Positions 44,131-51,897 of a stretch of DNA of 64,000 bases are shown here, one piece after another. The stretch is taken from contig DEJS01000016.1 of NCBI GenBank assembly GCA_002353485.1, forward strand, positions 23,288 through 87,287, read 5' to 3'. Every line of letters begins with the position of its first letter. Within the stretch, counting starts at the first letter, position 1. The notes under the pieces were generated by a model, which saw nothing but the letters and a program-made list of their open reading frames with translations, was not told where the DNA came from and made no database searches. Source of the DNA: Prevotella sp. UBA2742 (GTDB taxonomy: Bacteria; Bacteroidota; Bacteroidia; Bacteroidales; Bacteroidaceae). The translations under genes and the position numbers were made by a program.

Positions 44131-44165
44131 CAGGAAAGGGGCATCAGAACGATGCCCCTTTTCTT
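44131..44165 (+). terminator. Rho-independent terminator of metY
   Basis: AAAGGGGCATC (44135-44145) and GATGCCCCTTT (from 44151) form a perfect stem with a 5-base loop followed by TTCTTGTTG; the outer bases can pair further. Confidence 0.88.
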
Positions 44166-44197
44166 GTTGTTTGATGGGTTGCACTTGTGTGCAACTC

Positions 44198-44932
44198 TTA
44201 TTGGTAGTTGCGTATGCGTACGTCGATGCCGGTGCCCATGAGCATTACCTTGGCACGCGACACGGGGGTGTCGTTGTAATGGTAGGGGAAGAGCACGCGG
44301 GGCTTGATGGTCTTGGCGGCCCGGATCAGCTGGTCGGTGGTCATGGTGTAGGGCTGGTTGCAGGGCAGGAAGGCAATGTCGATGTCTTTGAGACTGGCCA
44401 TCTCGGGGATGTCCTCGGTATCGCCGGCGACGTAGATGCGGAGACCGTCGAGGGTGAGTATGTAGCCGTTGTCACGACCCTTGGGGTGGAACTTGTCACG
44501 GCCTGCCGTGGTGTTGTAGGCCGGTACGGCCTCGAGGGTGAGGCTGTCGCCGAAGACGACGCTGTCGCCGTTCTTCATGACGCGTGCCGAGCGGTACATC
44601 TGTGCCACGTTAGGATTGGCGAAGACGACGGTGTTGGTGCTGACCAGCTGTGTCAGTGCCATGCGGTCGAAGTGGTCGGCATGCTCGTGGGTGATGAAGA
44701 TGTAGTTGGCGCGCGGCATGGTGGTGTAGTCGGTCTCGGGCTTCAGGCCAGTGACGGGGTCGAAGTAGAAGGTCATGCCGTCGTACTCGATGAGGATGCT
44801 GGCGTGTTTGATACAGGTGAACTTGACCTGTTTTCCGGAGCGGGTCTGGAAGGTGTCTGTCTGGCGACTCTGTGCGCTGGTAGTGCAGCAGGTGCCGACA
44901 AGGAGGCAGAGTGAAAGGAATAGCTGTTTCAT
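44198..44932 (-). CDS. Exported MBL-fold metal-dependent hydrolase
   Basis: A 244-residue protein with signal peptide MKQLFLSLCLLVGTCCTTSA and a metallo-beta-lactamase fold related to the UPF0173/UlaG-like group. Zinc motifs: THEHADHFD, the Asp in YVAGDTEDI, and PYHYND near the C-terminus. Substrate unknown; such proteins hydrolyse phosphoesters or lactones. It overlaps the end of the AI-2E-family transporter gene by 4 bases and is translated after it. Confidence 0.85.
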   Translation of the reverse strand: MKQLFLSLCLLVGTCCTTSAQSRQTDTFQTRSGKQVKFTCIKHASILIEYDGMTFYFDPVTGLKPETDYTTMPRANYIFITHEHADHFDRMALTQLVSTNTVVFANPNVAQMYRSARVMKNGDSVVFGDSLTLEAVPAYNTTAGRDKFHPKGRDNGYILTLDGLRIYVAGDTEDIPEMASLKDIDIAFLPCNQPYTMTTDQLIRAAKTIKPRVLFPYHYNDTPVSRAKVMLMGTGIDVRIRNYQ

Positions 44933-46014
44933 TGTTTTATTTTTTGTTTATCGATGACGTATTTCTGGTAGTAGGTGATGAGCAGGGTGGTCATGGGCAG
45001 TGCGATAATCATGCCGAGTATGCCCAGCAGCGAGCCCCAGATGGATAGCGACAGGAGGATGATGGCTGAATTCATGCCCATGACATGTCCCATGATCTTG
45101 GGTGTGAGGATGGTGTCCTGTATGGCTTGTACGACGGCGAAAACGATGAGTGCGCCGAGCATGATGATCCAGAAACTCTGCCCTGTGTCGGCGGCTTTGA
45201 CGATGGCAAGCATGATGGTGGGTATGAAGCCTAACAGCTGCAGGTAGGGCACCATGTTGAGCAGTCCGATGAACATGCCCAGTCCGATGGCCATGGGGAA
45301 GTCGATGATGAGGAAGCCGATGCTGAAGAGGACACCGACGCAGAAGGCCACCATGCCTTGTCCGCGGAAGTAGAGGTTCATGCCCTGTGTGACGTCGGTG
45401 ACCAGCTGTACGGCGAAGTGACGATAGCGTACGGGCAGCAGGTCGACCCAGCCGCTGGATATCTTCTCATAGTCAATCAGAATGAAGAGGGTGTAGAGGA
45501 CGACCATGGTGAGCGAGAAAATGCTGTTGAGCACGTTGAACGACTGTGCGATGACGTCCCATACCTTGGGTACGCTCTGCTTGATGGTGTCGATGAAACC
45601 CTCCTGTGTGATGAAGGCCTTGATGTCCTGCGTGGTGAAGTGTTCGCTGATGAAGTCGTTGACCACTGAGGGGATGTTGTGCAGGTCTTTGTTGTGCGAG
45701 ACATATTCGACGAGGAGGTCTTTTACGCGACCGGCTTCCTCAACCATGGGCGGTACCATGAGGAAGAAGAGCCCGGTAAGAACGGCACCTACGACGATGA
45801 AGGCGCACAGGATGCCCAGGATGCGGAACTTCAAGCGGCAACGGTACTGGAAGAATTTGACCAGCGGGAACATAAGGTAGGCGATGAGCCATGCCAGAAA
45901 GAATGGCACCAGCACGGCGCTGAGTCTGTTGAGCAGCATGACGATGCCGGCAATGATGACGATGGCTATGATGCCGCGGATAAAGCTGTCGAAGGTAATT
46001 TTCTTTTGTTCCAT
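44929..46014 (-). CDS. AI-2E family transporter
   Basis: A 361-residue membrane protein with about seven to eight helices and the family pattern: paired N-terminal helices (ILLNRLSAVLVPFFL-like region VLVPFFLAWLIAYLMFPLV), a soluble central part and C-terminal GLLNMVPYLQLLGFIPTIM and ILLSLSIWGSLLGILGMIIA. Despite the family name most members are not autoinducer exporters; some are ion antiporters. The -7 promoter element TACCTTTG (complement of 46019-46026) ends 4 bases before the ATG, so the transcript is probably leaderless. Operon with the MBL hydrolase. Confidence 0.88.
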   Translation of the reverse strand: MEQKKITFDSFIRGIIAIVIIAGIVMLLNRLSAVLVPFFLAWLIAYLMFPLVKFFQYRCRLKFRILGILCAFIVVGAVLTGLFFLMVPPMVEEAGRVKDLLVEYVSHNKDLHNIPSVVNDFISEHFTTQDIKAFITQEGFIDTIKQSVPKVWDVIAQSFNVLNSIFSLTMVVLYTLFILIDYEKISSGWVDLLPVRYRHFAVQLVTDVTQGMNLYFRGQGMVAFCVGVLFSIGFLIIDFPMAIGLGMFIGLLNMVPYLQLLGFIPTIMLAIVKAADTGQSFWIIMLGALIVFAVVQAIQDTILTPKIMGHVMGMNSAIILLSLSIWGSLLGILGMIIALPMTTLLITYYQKYVIDKQKIKQ

Positions 46015-46018
46015 GTTG

Positions 46019-46077
46019 CAAAGGTAGTAATTTCTTCAGAAACGAGTGCGGAAAACGGATTTTTTTTTGTACCTTCG
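46019..46077. promoter_or_regulatory. Divergent promoters directly abutting two start codons
   Basis: The complement of 46019-46026 reads TACCTTTG for the AI-2E family gene (ATG at 46014). On the plus strand TACCTTCG at 46070-46077 precedes the trmO ATG at 46083 by 5 bases. Confidence 0.55.
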
Positions 46078-46082
46078 CCGCC

Positions 46083-46751
46083 ATGAAGATAGAACCGATT
46101 GCTTTTTTCCGTTCTCCGCTGACCACGAAGTTCGGCATTCCCCGACAGAGTGGGGTAGTGGAGCAGCTGCCCGGACGCATAGACTTTGTGCCTGCTTACC
46201 GACAGGCTGAGGCCCTACGGGGACTGGACCAGTACGACTACGTATGGCTGTTATGGGGTTTCTCGGAGCATGTGTCTGCAGAGAAGCACCCTACCGTGCG
46301 CCCTCCACTGCTGGGAGGCAACGAACGTCTGGGGGTGTGGGCCACACGGTCGCCCTTCCGTCCCAACAACCTGGGGCTCTCGTCGGTGCGTCTGACGAGA
46401 GTAGACTATGACACGCCTGCGCTTGAAGTGTCGGGGGGTGACCTTATGGACGGAACGCCTATCTATGACATCAAGCCCTACCTGCCTTATGTCGACAGTC
46501 ACCCCGAGGCTCGTGGCGGCATTACGACGAGCCATGAGTGGGAACGGTTGCAGGTGGTGATGGCGGACGCCGTGGCCGCGGTGTTTAGTGATGCCGACCA
46601 GGAGGTACTGTTAAAGCTGCTGGAACAAGATCCGCGGCCCCATTACCACAGCGATAACGAGCGTCGGTATGGTATGCCGTACGGTGGGTATGACGTGCTG
46701 TTCCATGTGGCCCATGGTGTGCTCTATGTCGACGAGGTCAGGAAATTATAG
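46083..46751 (+). CDS. trmO: tRNA (N6-threonylcarbamoyladenosine37-N6)-methyltransferase TrmO
   Basis: SAM-dependent methylation of t6A37 in tRNA-Thr decoding ACC. The 222-residue protein starts MKIEPIAFFRSPLTTKFGIP and carries PGRIDFVPAYRQAEALRGL, the signature GVWATRSPFRPNNLGLSSVRL and GTPIYDIKPYLPYVD, which define the TsaA/TrmO domain (residues 1-150). The C-terminal helical domain ends RRYGMPYGGYDVLFHV. It has its own promoter with almost no leader. Confidence 0.93.
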   Translation: MKIEPIAFFRSPLTTKFGIPRQSGVVEQLPGRIDFVPAYRQAEALRGLDQYDYVWLLWGFSEHVSAEKHPTVRPPLLGGNERLGVWATRSPFRPNNLGLSSVRLTRVDYDTPALEVSGGDLMDGTPIYDIKPYLPYVDSHPEARGGITTSHEWERLQVVMADAVAAVFSDADQEVLLKLLEQDPRPHYHSDNERRYGMPYGGYDVLFHVAHGVLYVDEVRKL

Positions 46752-46803
46752 CCCTCGGGAGAAAATAATGTGGAAATTTCTTGGTTTGTTACGTTTTTAT
46801 TTC

Positions 46804-46811
46804 TACCTTTG
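46804..46811 (+). promoter_or_regulatory. Promoter -7 element of the degenerate kinase gene
   Basis: TACCTTTG followed by CAG, 29 bases before the ATG at 46841. Confidence 0.6.
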
Positions 46812-46840
46812 CAGTTGGCAACTAAATCGTTACGTAATAC

Positions 46841-47623
46841 ATGGGATGGATAGCGATAGTGATACTGGCTGTGGCTCTGGTTGTGGCGTTGTGTTTGCTC
46901 TACAATCGGCAGAAAGCCTTGAAGGAGTCGCGTAAGCTGGAGGACATGAAGATTGTCTTTCTGCGTAACATCAACCGTGAGATACGTGTTCCGCTGGCTT
47001 CGTTCAGCAGTGTGGCTGAGACGCTGGGGAAGGATGACCTGTATCTGTCGAAGAACGACAAGCGTAACATGAAAGAGCAGCTGCTGTATAATGCCAACCT
47101 CATCGGCACGCTTCTGGACGAGGTGATGATGTTCACCGAGGCCGAGGAATCGGGTCATCAGATGCAGATGGAGTCGTTCAGTCCCAACCTGCTATGCCGG
47201 CGCTGTCTGCAGGCCAACATGAACAGCATCTACCACCGCAAAGCGGTGAAGCTGAAGTTCCAGCGCGAGTTGAACGACGAGTTCTTTGTCAAGAGCGACC
47301 GCCATTTGGTGGAGCTCATCGTAAGCAAGCTTATCGTGAATGCCTGTCGATTTACGGAGCAGGGTGAGATACAGGTGGGCTGTAACACGACGGAGCATCG
47401 CGAGTTTCTTACGGTCTACGTCAATGATACGGGCGATGGCATTCCAGAGGGTCGTCAGAGTAGTCTGTTTTCTTATTTTGAGAAACCCGACGACCTGCAG
47501 GATGAGGCTGAGCTTGACCTTAGCATTTGTGGCAAGCTGGCTGAGAAGTTGGGCGGTGCCCTGTTGTACGACGACAGCTATCAGGGTGGCACGCGCATGA
47601 AGCTGTTGCTACCCATGCATTGA
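46841..47623 (+). CDS. Degenerate sensor histidine kinase lacking the phosphoacceptor His
   Basis: A 260-residue protein with an N-terminal transmembrane helix (AIVILAVALVVALCLLY) and no sensor domain. The DHp motif reads RNINREIRVPLASF: Arg46 replaces the His of the canonical SHExRTPL. The ATPase domain keeps an N-box (KLIVNACRFTEQG) and G1 (NDTGDGIP), but the G2 loop, normally GxGLGL, reads EAELDLSICGKLAEKLGG without the glycines. It therefore probably cannot autophosphorylate in the usual way and may be a scaffold or regulator of another kinase. Single gene with its own promoter; no response regulator nearby. Confidence 0.8.
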   Translation: MGWIAIVILAVALVVALCLLYNRQKALKESRKLEDMKIVFLRNINREIRVPLASFSSVAETLGKDDLYLSKNDKRNMKEQLLYNANLIGTLLDEVMMFTEAEESGHQMQMESFSPNLLCRRCLQANMNSIYHRKAVKLKFQRELNDEFFVKSDRHLVELIVSKLIVNACRFTEQGEIQVGCNTTEHREFLTVYVNDTGDGIPEGRQSSLFSYFEKPDDLQDEAELDLSICGKLAEKLGGALLYDDSYQGGTRMKLLLPMH

Positions 47624-47639
47624 CGGACGCAACGAAGGT

Positions 47640-48233
47640 TTATCTTCTATTTTCCCTAAAGTGTACGCTTACGAGGGGAAATCCCATTACTTTAAGCATG
47701 CGGCGAAATTGTTCTTCGCCGTTGTCGCGTGCAGCCTGTAGGTTGTCGTGTGTCATGGTGTGGCGCAGCATCTGACGGTAGGCCTTGCGGTAGAGAGCCT
47801 CGCGGTCGGCATGTGACCACGAACCGCTTTCGAAGAAACTCTTGGTGCGTGCTTCGTCAATGAAGTCGCGGTCCAGTAGTTCTATGGCGGGCAACGTGGC
47901 CACCAGCGTGTCGCCCCTGGTGGTCAGCCAGCCAGGTTCTACGTGGTGCATGTTGATGCCGAGACGGGCTGTACCGTAATAGATACGTACCAGGTGGTCG
48001 TCGGACAGCATGCCCTCGCGGATGGTGTCTACCAGTTCTTCGTTGCTGACAGAAAGGAACTCCCATTCGCCGATGGCCTTGATACTGGTCATCTGCTCGG
48101 GAGTGATGTTGATGCGCTGGTCGACGGCGAGCCCCACCTCAGAGTGGCTTACGGCGCGTACCAGCCACGCCACGCCAGCCACCACAAGGGCTCCTGCCAA
48201 CAGCAGGACTATGATACGATGCTTTATTTTCAT
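47640..48233 (-). CDS. DUF4230 protein (membrane-anchored)
   Basis: A 197-residue protein with an N-terminal transmembrane anchor (IIVLLLAGALVVAGVAWLV) and the DUF4230 pattern: ITPEQMTSIKAIGEWEFLSV, IYYGTARLGINMHHVEPGWL, DTLVATLPAIELLDRDFI and a C-terminal helical part ending in a basic residue-rich tail. The family is widespread and of unknown function. It follows another DUF4230 gene by 1 base, so the pair is an operon of two related, divergent copies. Confidence 0.75.
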   Translation of the reverse strand: MKIKHRIIVLLLAGALVVAGVAWLVRAVSHSEVGLAVDQRINITPEQMTSIKAIGEWEFLSVSNEELVDTIREGMLSDDHLVRIYYGTARLGINMHHVEPGWLTTRGDTLVATLPAIELLDRDFIDEARTKSFFESGSWSHADREALYRKAYRQMLRHTMTHDNLQAARDNGEEQFRRMLKVMGFPLVSVHFRENRR

Positions 48234-48234
48234 G

Positions 48235-48897
48235 TCAATGTTCTATTCTTAGGATTTTCATCAGGTCCAAGTCTTTGCGGAAGGCTACGATAATCTTGTC
48301 TTGCTGGTAGCCCATCTCGCTGAGCATGGGGATGAGCACACGGGCTGCATTCTGGCGTGCCTGTCCCAGGAGGTCCATCTGTGGTATGTGGTTCAGGATG
48401 GCCTGTCGCCCCTGCCGTTCGTAGCTCGTCAGTTCCTTGTCGGTGAAGTGTGACCGCACCAAGCCTACGTATTCGCGTATTTCCTCGCGGTTGATTTTCG
48501 AGCTTGTCATGACTACCTGCGGGTCGGGGAGCAGGATAGTAATATGGTCGCCGTGGCGCTCTATGTTCTGCTCGGAGAAGGTGCTGAAGTCGATGTATGC
48601 CTTGAGCGTGGCATCCATTGGAATGGCTATCTTGCGTTCGCCAAGAGGCAGCGGGATATCGAAGGGCTGCTGCAGCACGTTACCCTTCAGGCGCACTACG
48701 TCGTCGTGGGTGATAATTTTATGGATGTGATACTCGGTGGTGTACAGGCGGGCGCACTGCTTTACCTGGATGACCAGCATGGGCAGCGTGTCGCGTTCGA
48801 CGGGGCTTTCTGTCGTCTGCTCACCCCTGCTGCACGCAGAGGACAATAGGGCCAAAAACAGCACCAGGGGGCTAAAAGTGTATAATAGACGTTTCAT
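48235..48897 (-). CDS. DUF4230 lipoprotein
   Basis: A 220-residue lipoprotein: MKRLLYTFSPLVLFLALLSS followed by ACSRG, lipidated Cys22. The mature part has the DUF4230 pattern (VIQVKQCARLYTTEYHIHKI; TLKAYIDFSTFSEQNIERHG; ITILLPDPQVVMTSSKINRE) and helical C-terminus. The start at 48897 was chosen because it opens the lipoprotein signal and lies 7 bases from the -7 element (complement of 48905-48912); longer readings pass through the promoter. First gene of a two-gene DUF4230 operon. Confidence 0.75.
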   Translation of the reverse strand: MKRLLYTFSPLVLFLALLSSACSRGEQTTESPVERDTLPMLVIQVKQCARLYTTEYHIHKIITHDDVVRLKGNVLQQPFDIPLPLGERKIAIPMDATLKAYIDFSTFSEQNIERHGDHITILLPDPQVVMTSSKINREEIREYVGLVRSHFTDKELTSYERQGRQAILNHIPQMDLLGQARQNAARVLIPMLSEMGYQQDKIIVAFRKDLDLMKILRIEH

Positions 48898-48904
48898 CAG
48901 GGGG

Positions 48905-48912
48905 CAAAGATA
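48905..48912 (-). promoter_or_regulatory. Promoter -7 element of the DUF4230 operon
   Basis: The complement reads TATCTTTG, ending 7 bases before the ATG, so the leader is only a few bases long. Confidence 0.6.
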
Positions 48913-48951
48913 GCAAAAAAAAGTAAAAACGAGGGCGGTTAGTCGATTTTT

Positions 48952-48983
48952 TTTGTGTGAGATTAAACTTTTCTGTACTTTTG
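48952..48983 (+). promoter_or_regulatory. Strong two-part promoter without a gene directly behind it
   Basis: TTTG at 48952-48955 and TACTTTTG at 48976-48983 are separated by 20 bases, an excellent match to the Bacteroidetes consensus. The next terminator is at 49112-49150 and the next credible gene at 49180 has its own promoter. Confidence 0.65.
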
Positions 48984-48987
48984 TGGT

Positions 48988-49150
48988 CACATAGTGTAAC
49001 AAGAACATCATAGTGATTTAGGTTAACATAGTGTTTTTATGTTTGGGCTGGTGAGCCCGCATTCGGAAACGGGTATGGTCCTTAATAGTAAGGAGATACT
49101 CAGGACAACAAAAATATCCCGCCGTGATGGTGGGATATTTCTTTTTTTTT
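48988..49150 (+). ncRNA. Candidate small RNA (or attenuated leader), about 160 nt
   Basis: Bounded by the promoter at 48952-48983 and a strong terminator at 49112-49150. The 5' part has three small palindromes around CATAGTG (48989-48997, 49007-49017, 49025-49035). The centre has alternative hairpins: GGGCT/AGCCC (49045-49058) competes with CCCG/CGGG (49056-49073), and CCTTA/TAAGG (49080-49093) competes with GTCC/GGAC (49078-49106). I could not match it to a known RNA family. An attenuator leader for the gene at 49180 is the alternative. Confidence 0.5.
49112..49150 (+). terminator. Rho-independent terminator of the candidate small RNA
   Basis: AAATATCCCGCC (49112-49123) pairs with GGTGGGATATTT (49129-49140) with one G-U pair, followed by C and nine T. 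Confidence 0.9.
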
Positions 49151-49152
49151 CG

Positions 49153-49160
49153 TACCTTTG
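49153..49160 (+). promoter_or_regulatory. Promoter -7 element of the lipoprotein gene at 49180
   Basis: TACCTTTG followed by CGGCGG starts 2 bases after the terminator T-run. This lets the lipoprotein gene be transcribed independently of the upstream unit. Confidence 0.6.
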
Positions 49161-49179
49161 CGGCGGAATTCTAAACGAG

Positions 49180-49746
49180 ATGACAATGAGTACGAAAATA
49201 GTATGTGTGGCACTGTTGGTGCTTACGATAGGTTTGACGGCATGTGGTGGAAAGAAGAAAAACGAAGATATCATCACACAGCGCGTGGTAGAGGTACAGT
49301 CTAACGAGCCCGTCAGGATGCAGGAGTATCACGACGAGCGTGATGTGAACTGGATAGGCAAGCGCTATCGTGTTACGGTGGACCGTCAACCCTGTGATAC
49401 CCTTCCTATGGTGAAGGACGAGCGTGGACAGAAGTATGTTGACAATGTGTTCCAGGTTACGGTGTCACGTGCTGACGGTTCTGTGTTCTTCAACCGTAAG
49501 TTCGTGAAGAGCAATTTCTCGCAGTATGTCAACGATGACTATCGCCAGACGGGTATTCTTGAGGGAATAGTCTTTGACAAGGCTGATGGCGACTGGCTGG
49601 TATTTGGGGCCAGCGTAGGACATCCGCAGACGGACGAGTATATCCCGTTGGTTATCCGCTTGTCGCGCATGGGTGTTCTCGAGGTACGCCAGGATCAGGA
49701 GATGGACACTACTAATCCTCAACAGGATCAGGAGGAGGAAATATAG
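49180..49746 (+). CDS. Lipoprotein, DUF4738-like
   Basis: A 188-residue lipoprotein: signal MTMSTKIVCVALLVLTIGLT then ACGGKK, lipidated Cys22. The mature part (YRVTVDRQPCDTLPMVKDER; VTVSRADGSVFFNRKFVKSN; GASVGHPQTDEYIPLVIRL) resembles the DUF4738 family of Bacteroidetes lipoproteins of unknown function; the family call is from memory. Start at 49180 follows the promoter at 49153; an upstream in-frame extension to 49039 runs through the terminator and is rejected. The 3' end overlaps the convergent HAD gene by 35 bases. Confidence 0.65.
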   Translation: MTMSTKIVCVALLVLTIGLTACGGKKKNEDIITQRVVEVQSNEPVRMQEYHDERDVNWIGKRYRVTVDRQPCDTLPMVKDERGQKYVDNVFQVTVSRADGSVFFNRKFVKSNFSQYVNDDYRQTGILEGIVFDKADGDWLVFGASVGHPQTDEYIPLVIRLSRMGVLEVRQDQEMDTTNPQQDQEEEI

Positions 49747-50443
49747 TCTTCCAGCGCCGGCTTAGCTCGGCGATGGAGGGTAGTATAAGACTGGCCCCTG
49801 CTGCTGCCAGCACTTGGTCGGCCAGTGGTCCTGTGTTGACGGCAATGGTGAAGCACCCTGCCGCCCGTGCTGCCTGTATGCCCAGAGGGGCGTTTTCTAC
49901 CACGACGGCCTCGTCAGGTCCGCAGTTGCATTTCTTCAAGCCCATCAGGTACGGGTCGGGAGCCGGTTTGCCGTGCTCCACGTCGAAGGCCGTTACCATC
50001 AGCTCCTTGCTTACCAGTCCTTTCAAATCGTTTTCCAGCTTGTCCAGCAGCACGTGCTGGGCACTGCCTGTCACTACGCAGATTTTCATCCCGGCGTCCT
50101 TGATTTGCTGCATCAGCTCGATGATGCCTTCCATGAGGTGTGCGGGGGGACACTGTGCAAACAGCTCAGACTTATGGCGGTACATGCGCTCTGCTTCGTC
50201 GTCACTCAATTCGCGGTGCCACTGACGGCGTGCCAGTAGGCGGATGGTCTCCACACCGCGCATACCTTCGTACTCGTAGGCACCGCTTAGCGGCATGTCA
50301 AGTCCGAAGTCCTTCATGGACTCATGCCAGCTGGTGGCATGGTGCGGCATGGAGTTGTATATCACGCCGTCCATATCGAAGAGCACGGCTTTAGGATTAT
50401 GCTGCCCAAAGCCGTGCTTCTCAGAATACTTATTGCTAGTCAT
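49712..50443 (-). CDS. HAD-family phosphatase (beta-phosphoglucomutase-like)
   Basis: A 243-residue hydrolase with HAD motif I AVLFDMDGVIYNSMP, motif II VVTGS, motif III Lys in EHGKPAPDPYLMGLKKC and motif IV EAVVVENAPLGIQAARAAG. The helical cap between motifs I and II fits subfamily I, sugar-phosphate phosphatases or beta-phosphoglucomutases; substrate unknown. It begins 3 bases after the pgi stop, so it is in the pgi operon, which supports a hexose-phosphate role. It overlaps the convergent lipoprotein gene by 35 bases. Confidence 0.87.
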   Translation of the reverse strand: MTSNKYSEKHGFGQHNPKAVLFDMDGVIYNSMPHHATSWHESMKDFGLDMPLSGAYEYEGMRGVETIRLLARRQWHRELSDDEAERMYRHKSELFAQCPPAHLMEGIIELMQQIKDAGMKICVVTGSAQHVLLDKLENDLKGLVSKELMVTAFDVEHGKPAPDPYLMGLKKCNCGPDEAVVVENAPLGIQAARAAGCFTIAVNTGPLADQVLAAAGASLILPSIAELSRRWKTIFPPPDPVED

Positions 50444-50446
50444 TGA

Positions 50447-51802
50447 TTACTTCTCGCTTGCCAGTCTTTCCTTGATGGCCTTAGAGTCGGCTTCGTAGCC
50501 GGGCTTGTCCAGCAAGGCGAACATATTCTTCTTGTATGCCTCTACACCAGGCTGGTTGAAGGGGTTCACCTCCAGCAGGTTACCACTGATGCCGCAGGCT
50601 ATCTCGAAGAAGTAGATGACCTGTCCCAGGTAGCGTTCCGTCAGGCGGGGCATGGTGAGTCGGATGTTGGGTACGCCACCGTCAACATGTGCCAGGCGCG
50701 TTCCCAGCTCGGCCATCTTGTTCACTTCGTCAACACGCTTGCCGGCCAGGAAGTTAAGACCGTCCAGATTCTCCTCGTCCTCGGGGAACAGCAGTTTCTT
50801 CTCAGGCTCCTCTATCGAGATGACTGTCTCGAAGATGGTGCGTTCGCCGTCCTGAATCCACTGACCCATGGAGTGCAGGTCTGTCGTGAAGTCTACTGAG
50901 GCGGGGAAGATTCCCTTCTTGTCCTTACCCTCTGACTCGCCGTATAGCTGTTTCCACCACTCTGACATAAAGTGCAGCTTGGGCTGGTAGTTCACCATGA
51001 TTTCAATCTTCTTGCCACTCTGGTACAGTGCATTGCGCAGGGCTGCATACTGTGCCGCAATGTTCTGCTCGAAGGGAACGTCTTTGCCGCAACATACCTC
51101 CATGTCCTTGGCACCAGCCACCAGTTCCTTGATGTCGAAACCGGCGCAGGCAATAGGCAGCAGACCCACCGGTGTCAGCACCGAGAAGCGTCCGCCGACA
51201 TTGTCGGGAATGATGAAGCTCTTGTAGCCTTCCTTGTCGGCACAAGTGCGGGCAGCACCCTTCTTGGCGTCTGTCACGGCAACGATGACCTTCTTGGCTT
51301 CTTCCTTTCCGCGCTGGGCCTCGCACTGCTTCTTCAGCAGACGAAACGTCAGTGCTGTCTCCGTCGTGGTACCCGACTTCGAGATATTGATGACACCGAA
51401 CTTCTTACCCTTCAGGTATTCCGTCAGCTCTGACAGGTAGTCCTCGCCAATGTTGTTGCCAGCGAAGAGGATAATGGGGTTCTTTTTGTCCTGTACCAGC
51501 CAGGCAAACGAATTGTTGAGTGCTTCTATTACGGCACGGGCTCCCAAGTACGAGCCGCCGATACCTGCTACTACGATGGCTTCGCAGTTCTCACGGAGCA
51601 CGTTGGCACAAGCCTGTAGTTCGTCAAGGAATGCCGGTGTGATGCTGCTGGGCAGGTGCAGCCATCCTAAAAAGTCATTACCAGGGCATGTGCCCTCTTC
51701 CAAGGCCTGCTGAGCAGCCTTTACCTTAGGCTCGAAAGCCTTCACAGCACCCTCCTGCAGGAAGCAGGCAGCCTTCGTGATGTCAAGTTTGATGTAATTC
51801 AT
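50447..51802 (-). CDS. pgi: Glucose-6-phosphate isomerase
   Basis: Interconverts glucose-6-phosphate and fructose-6-phosphate. The 451-residue protein shows VAGIGGSYLGARAVIEAL, INISKSGTTTETALTFRLLK (sugar-phosphate binding), VGGRFSVLTPVGLLPIA, and QWIQDGERTIFETV. Length is that of the short bacterial form. Promoter TACCTTTG lies at the complement of 51848-51855, 45 bases upstream. The HAD phosphatase gene is co-transcribed behind it. Confidence 0.97.
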   Translation of the reverse strand: MNYIKLDITKAACFLQEGAVKAFEPKVKAAQQALEEGTCPGNDFLGWLHLPSSITPAFLDELQACANVLRENCEAIVVAGIGGSYLGARAVIEALNNSFAWLVQDKKNPIILFAGNNIGEDYLSELTEYLKGKKFGVINISKSGTTTETALTFRLLKKQCEAQRGKEEAKKVIVAVTDAKKGAARTCADKEGYKSFIIPDNVGGRFSVLTPVGLLPIACAGFDIKELVAGAKDMEVCCGKDVPFEQNIAAQYAALRNALYQSGKKIEIMVNYQPKLHFMSEWWKQLYGESEGKDKKGIFPASVDFTTDLHSMGQWIQDGERTIFETVISIEEPEKKLLFPEDEENLDGLNFLAGKRVDEVNKMAELGTRLAHVDGGVPNIRLTMPRLTERYLGQVIYFFEIACGISGNLLEVNPFNQPGVEAYKKNMFALLDKPGYEADSKAIKERLASEK

Positions 51803-51847
51803 TGTTTTTTAGATATTGTTTTAGTGAGTGTTATTGTCTCTGATGCG

Positions 51848-51855
51848 CAAAGGTA
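51848..51855 (-). promoter_or_regulatory. Promoter -7 element of pgi
   Basis: The complement reads TACCTTTG followed by CGC, with a T-run upstream. Confidence 0.6.
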
Positions 51856-51897
51856 CGGAAAAAAAACGACGTAGCCAAATATACTCGGTCTATTTTC

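Noticed and set aside
49039..49179. In-frame N-terminal extension of the lipoprotein gene at 49180
   Set aside because: It would read through the terminator and promoter and would destroy the lipoprotein signal at residue 22.
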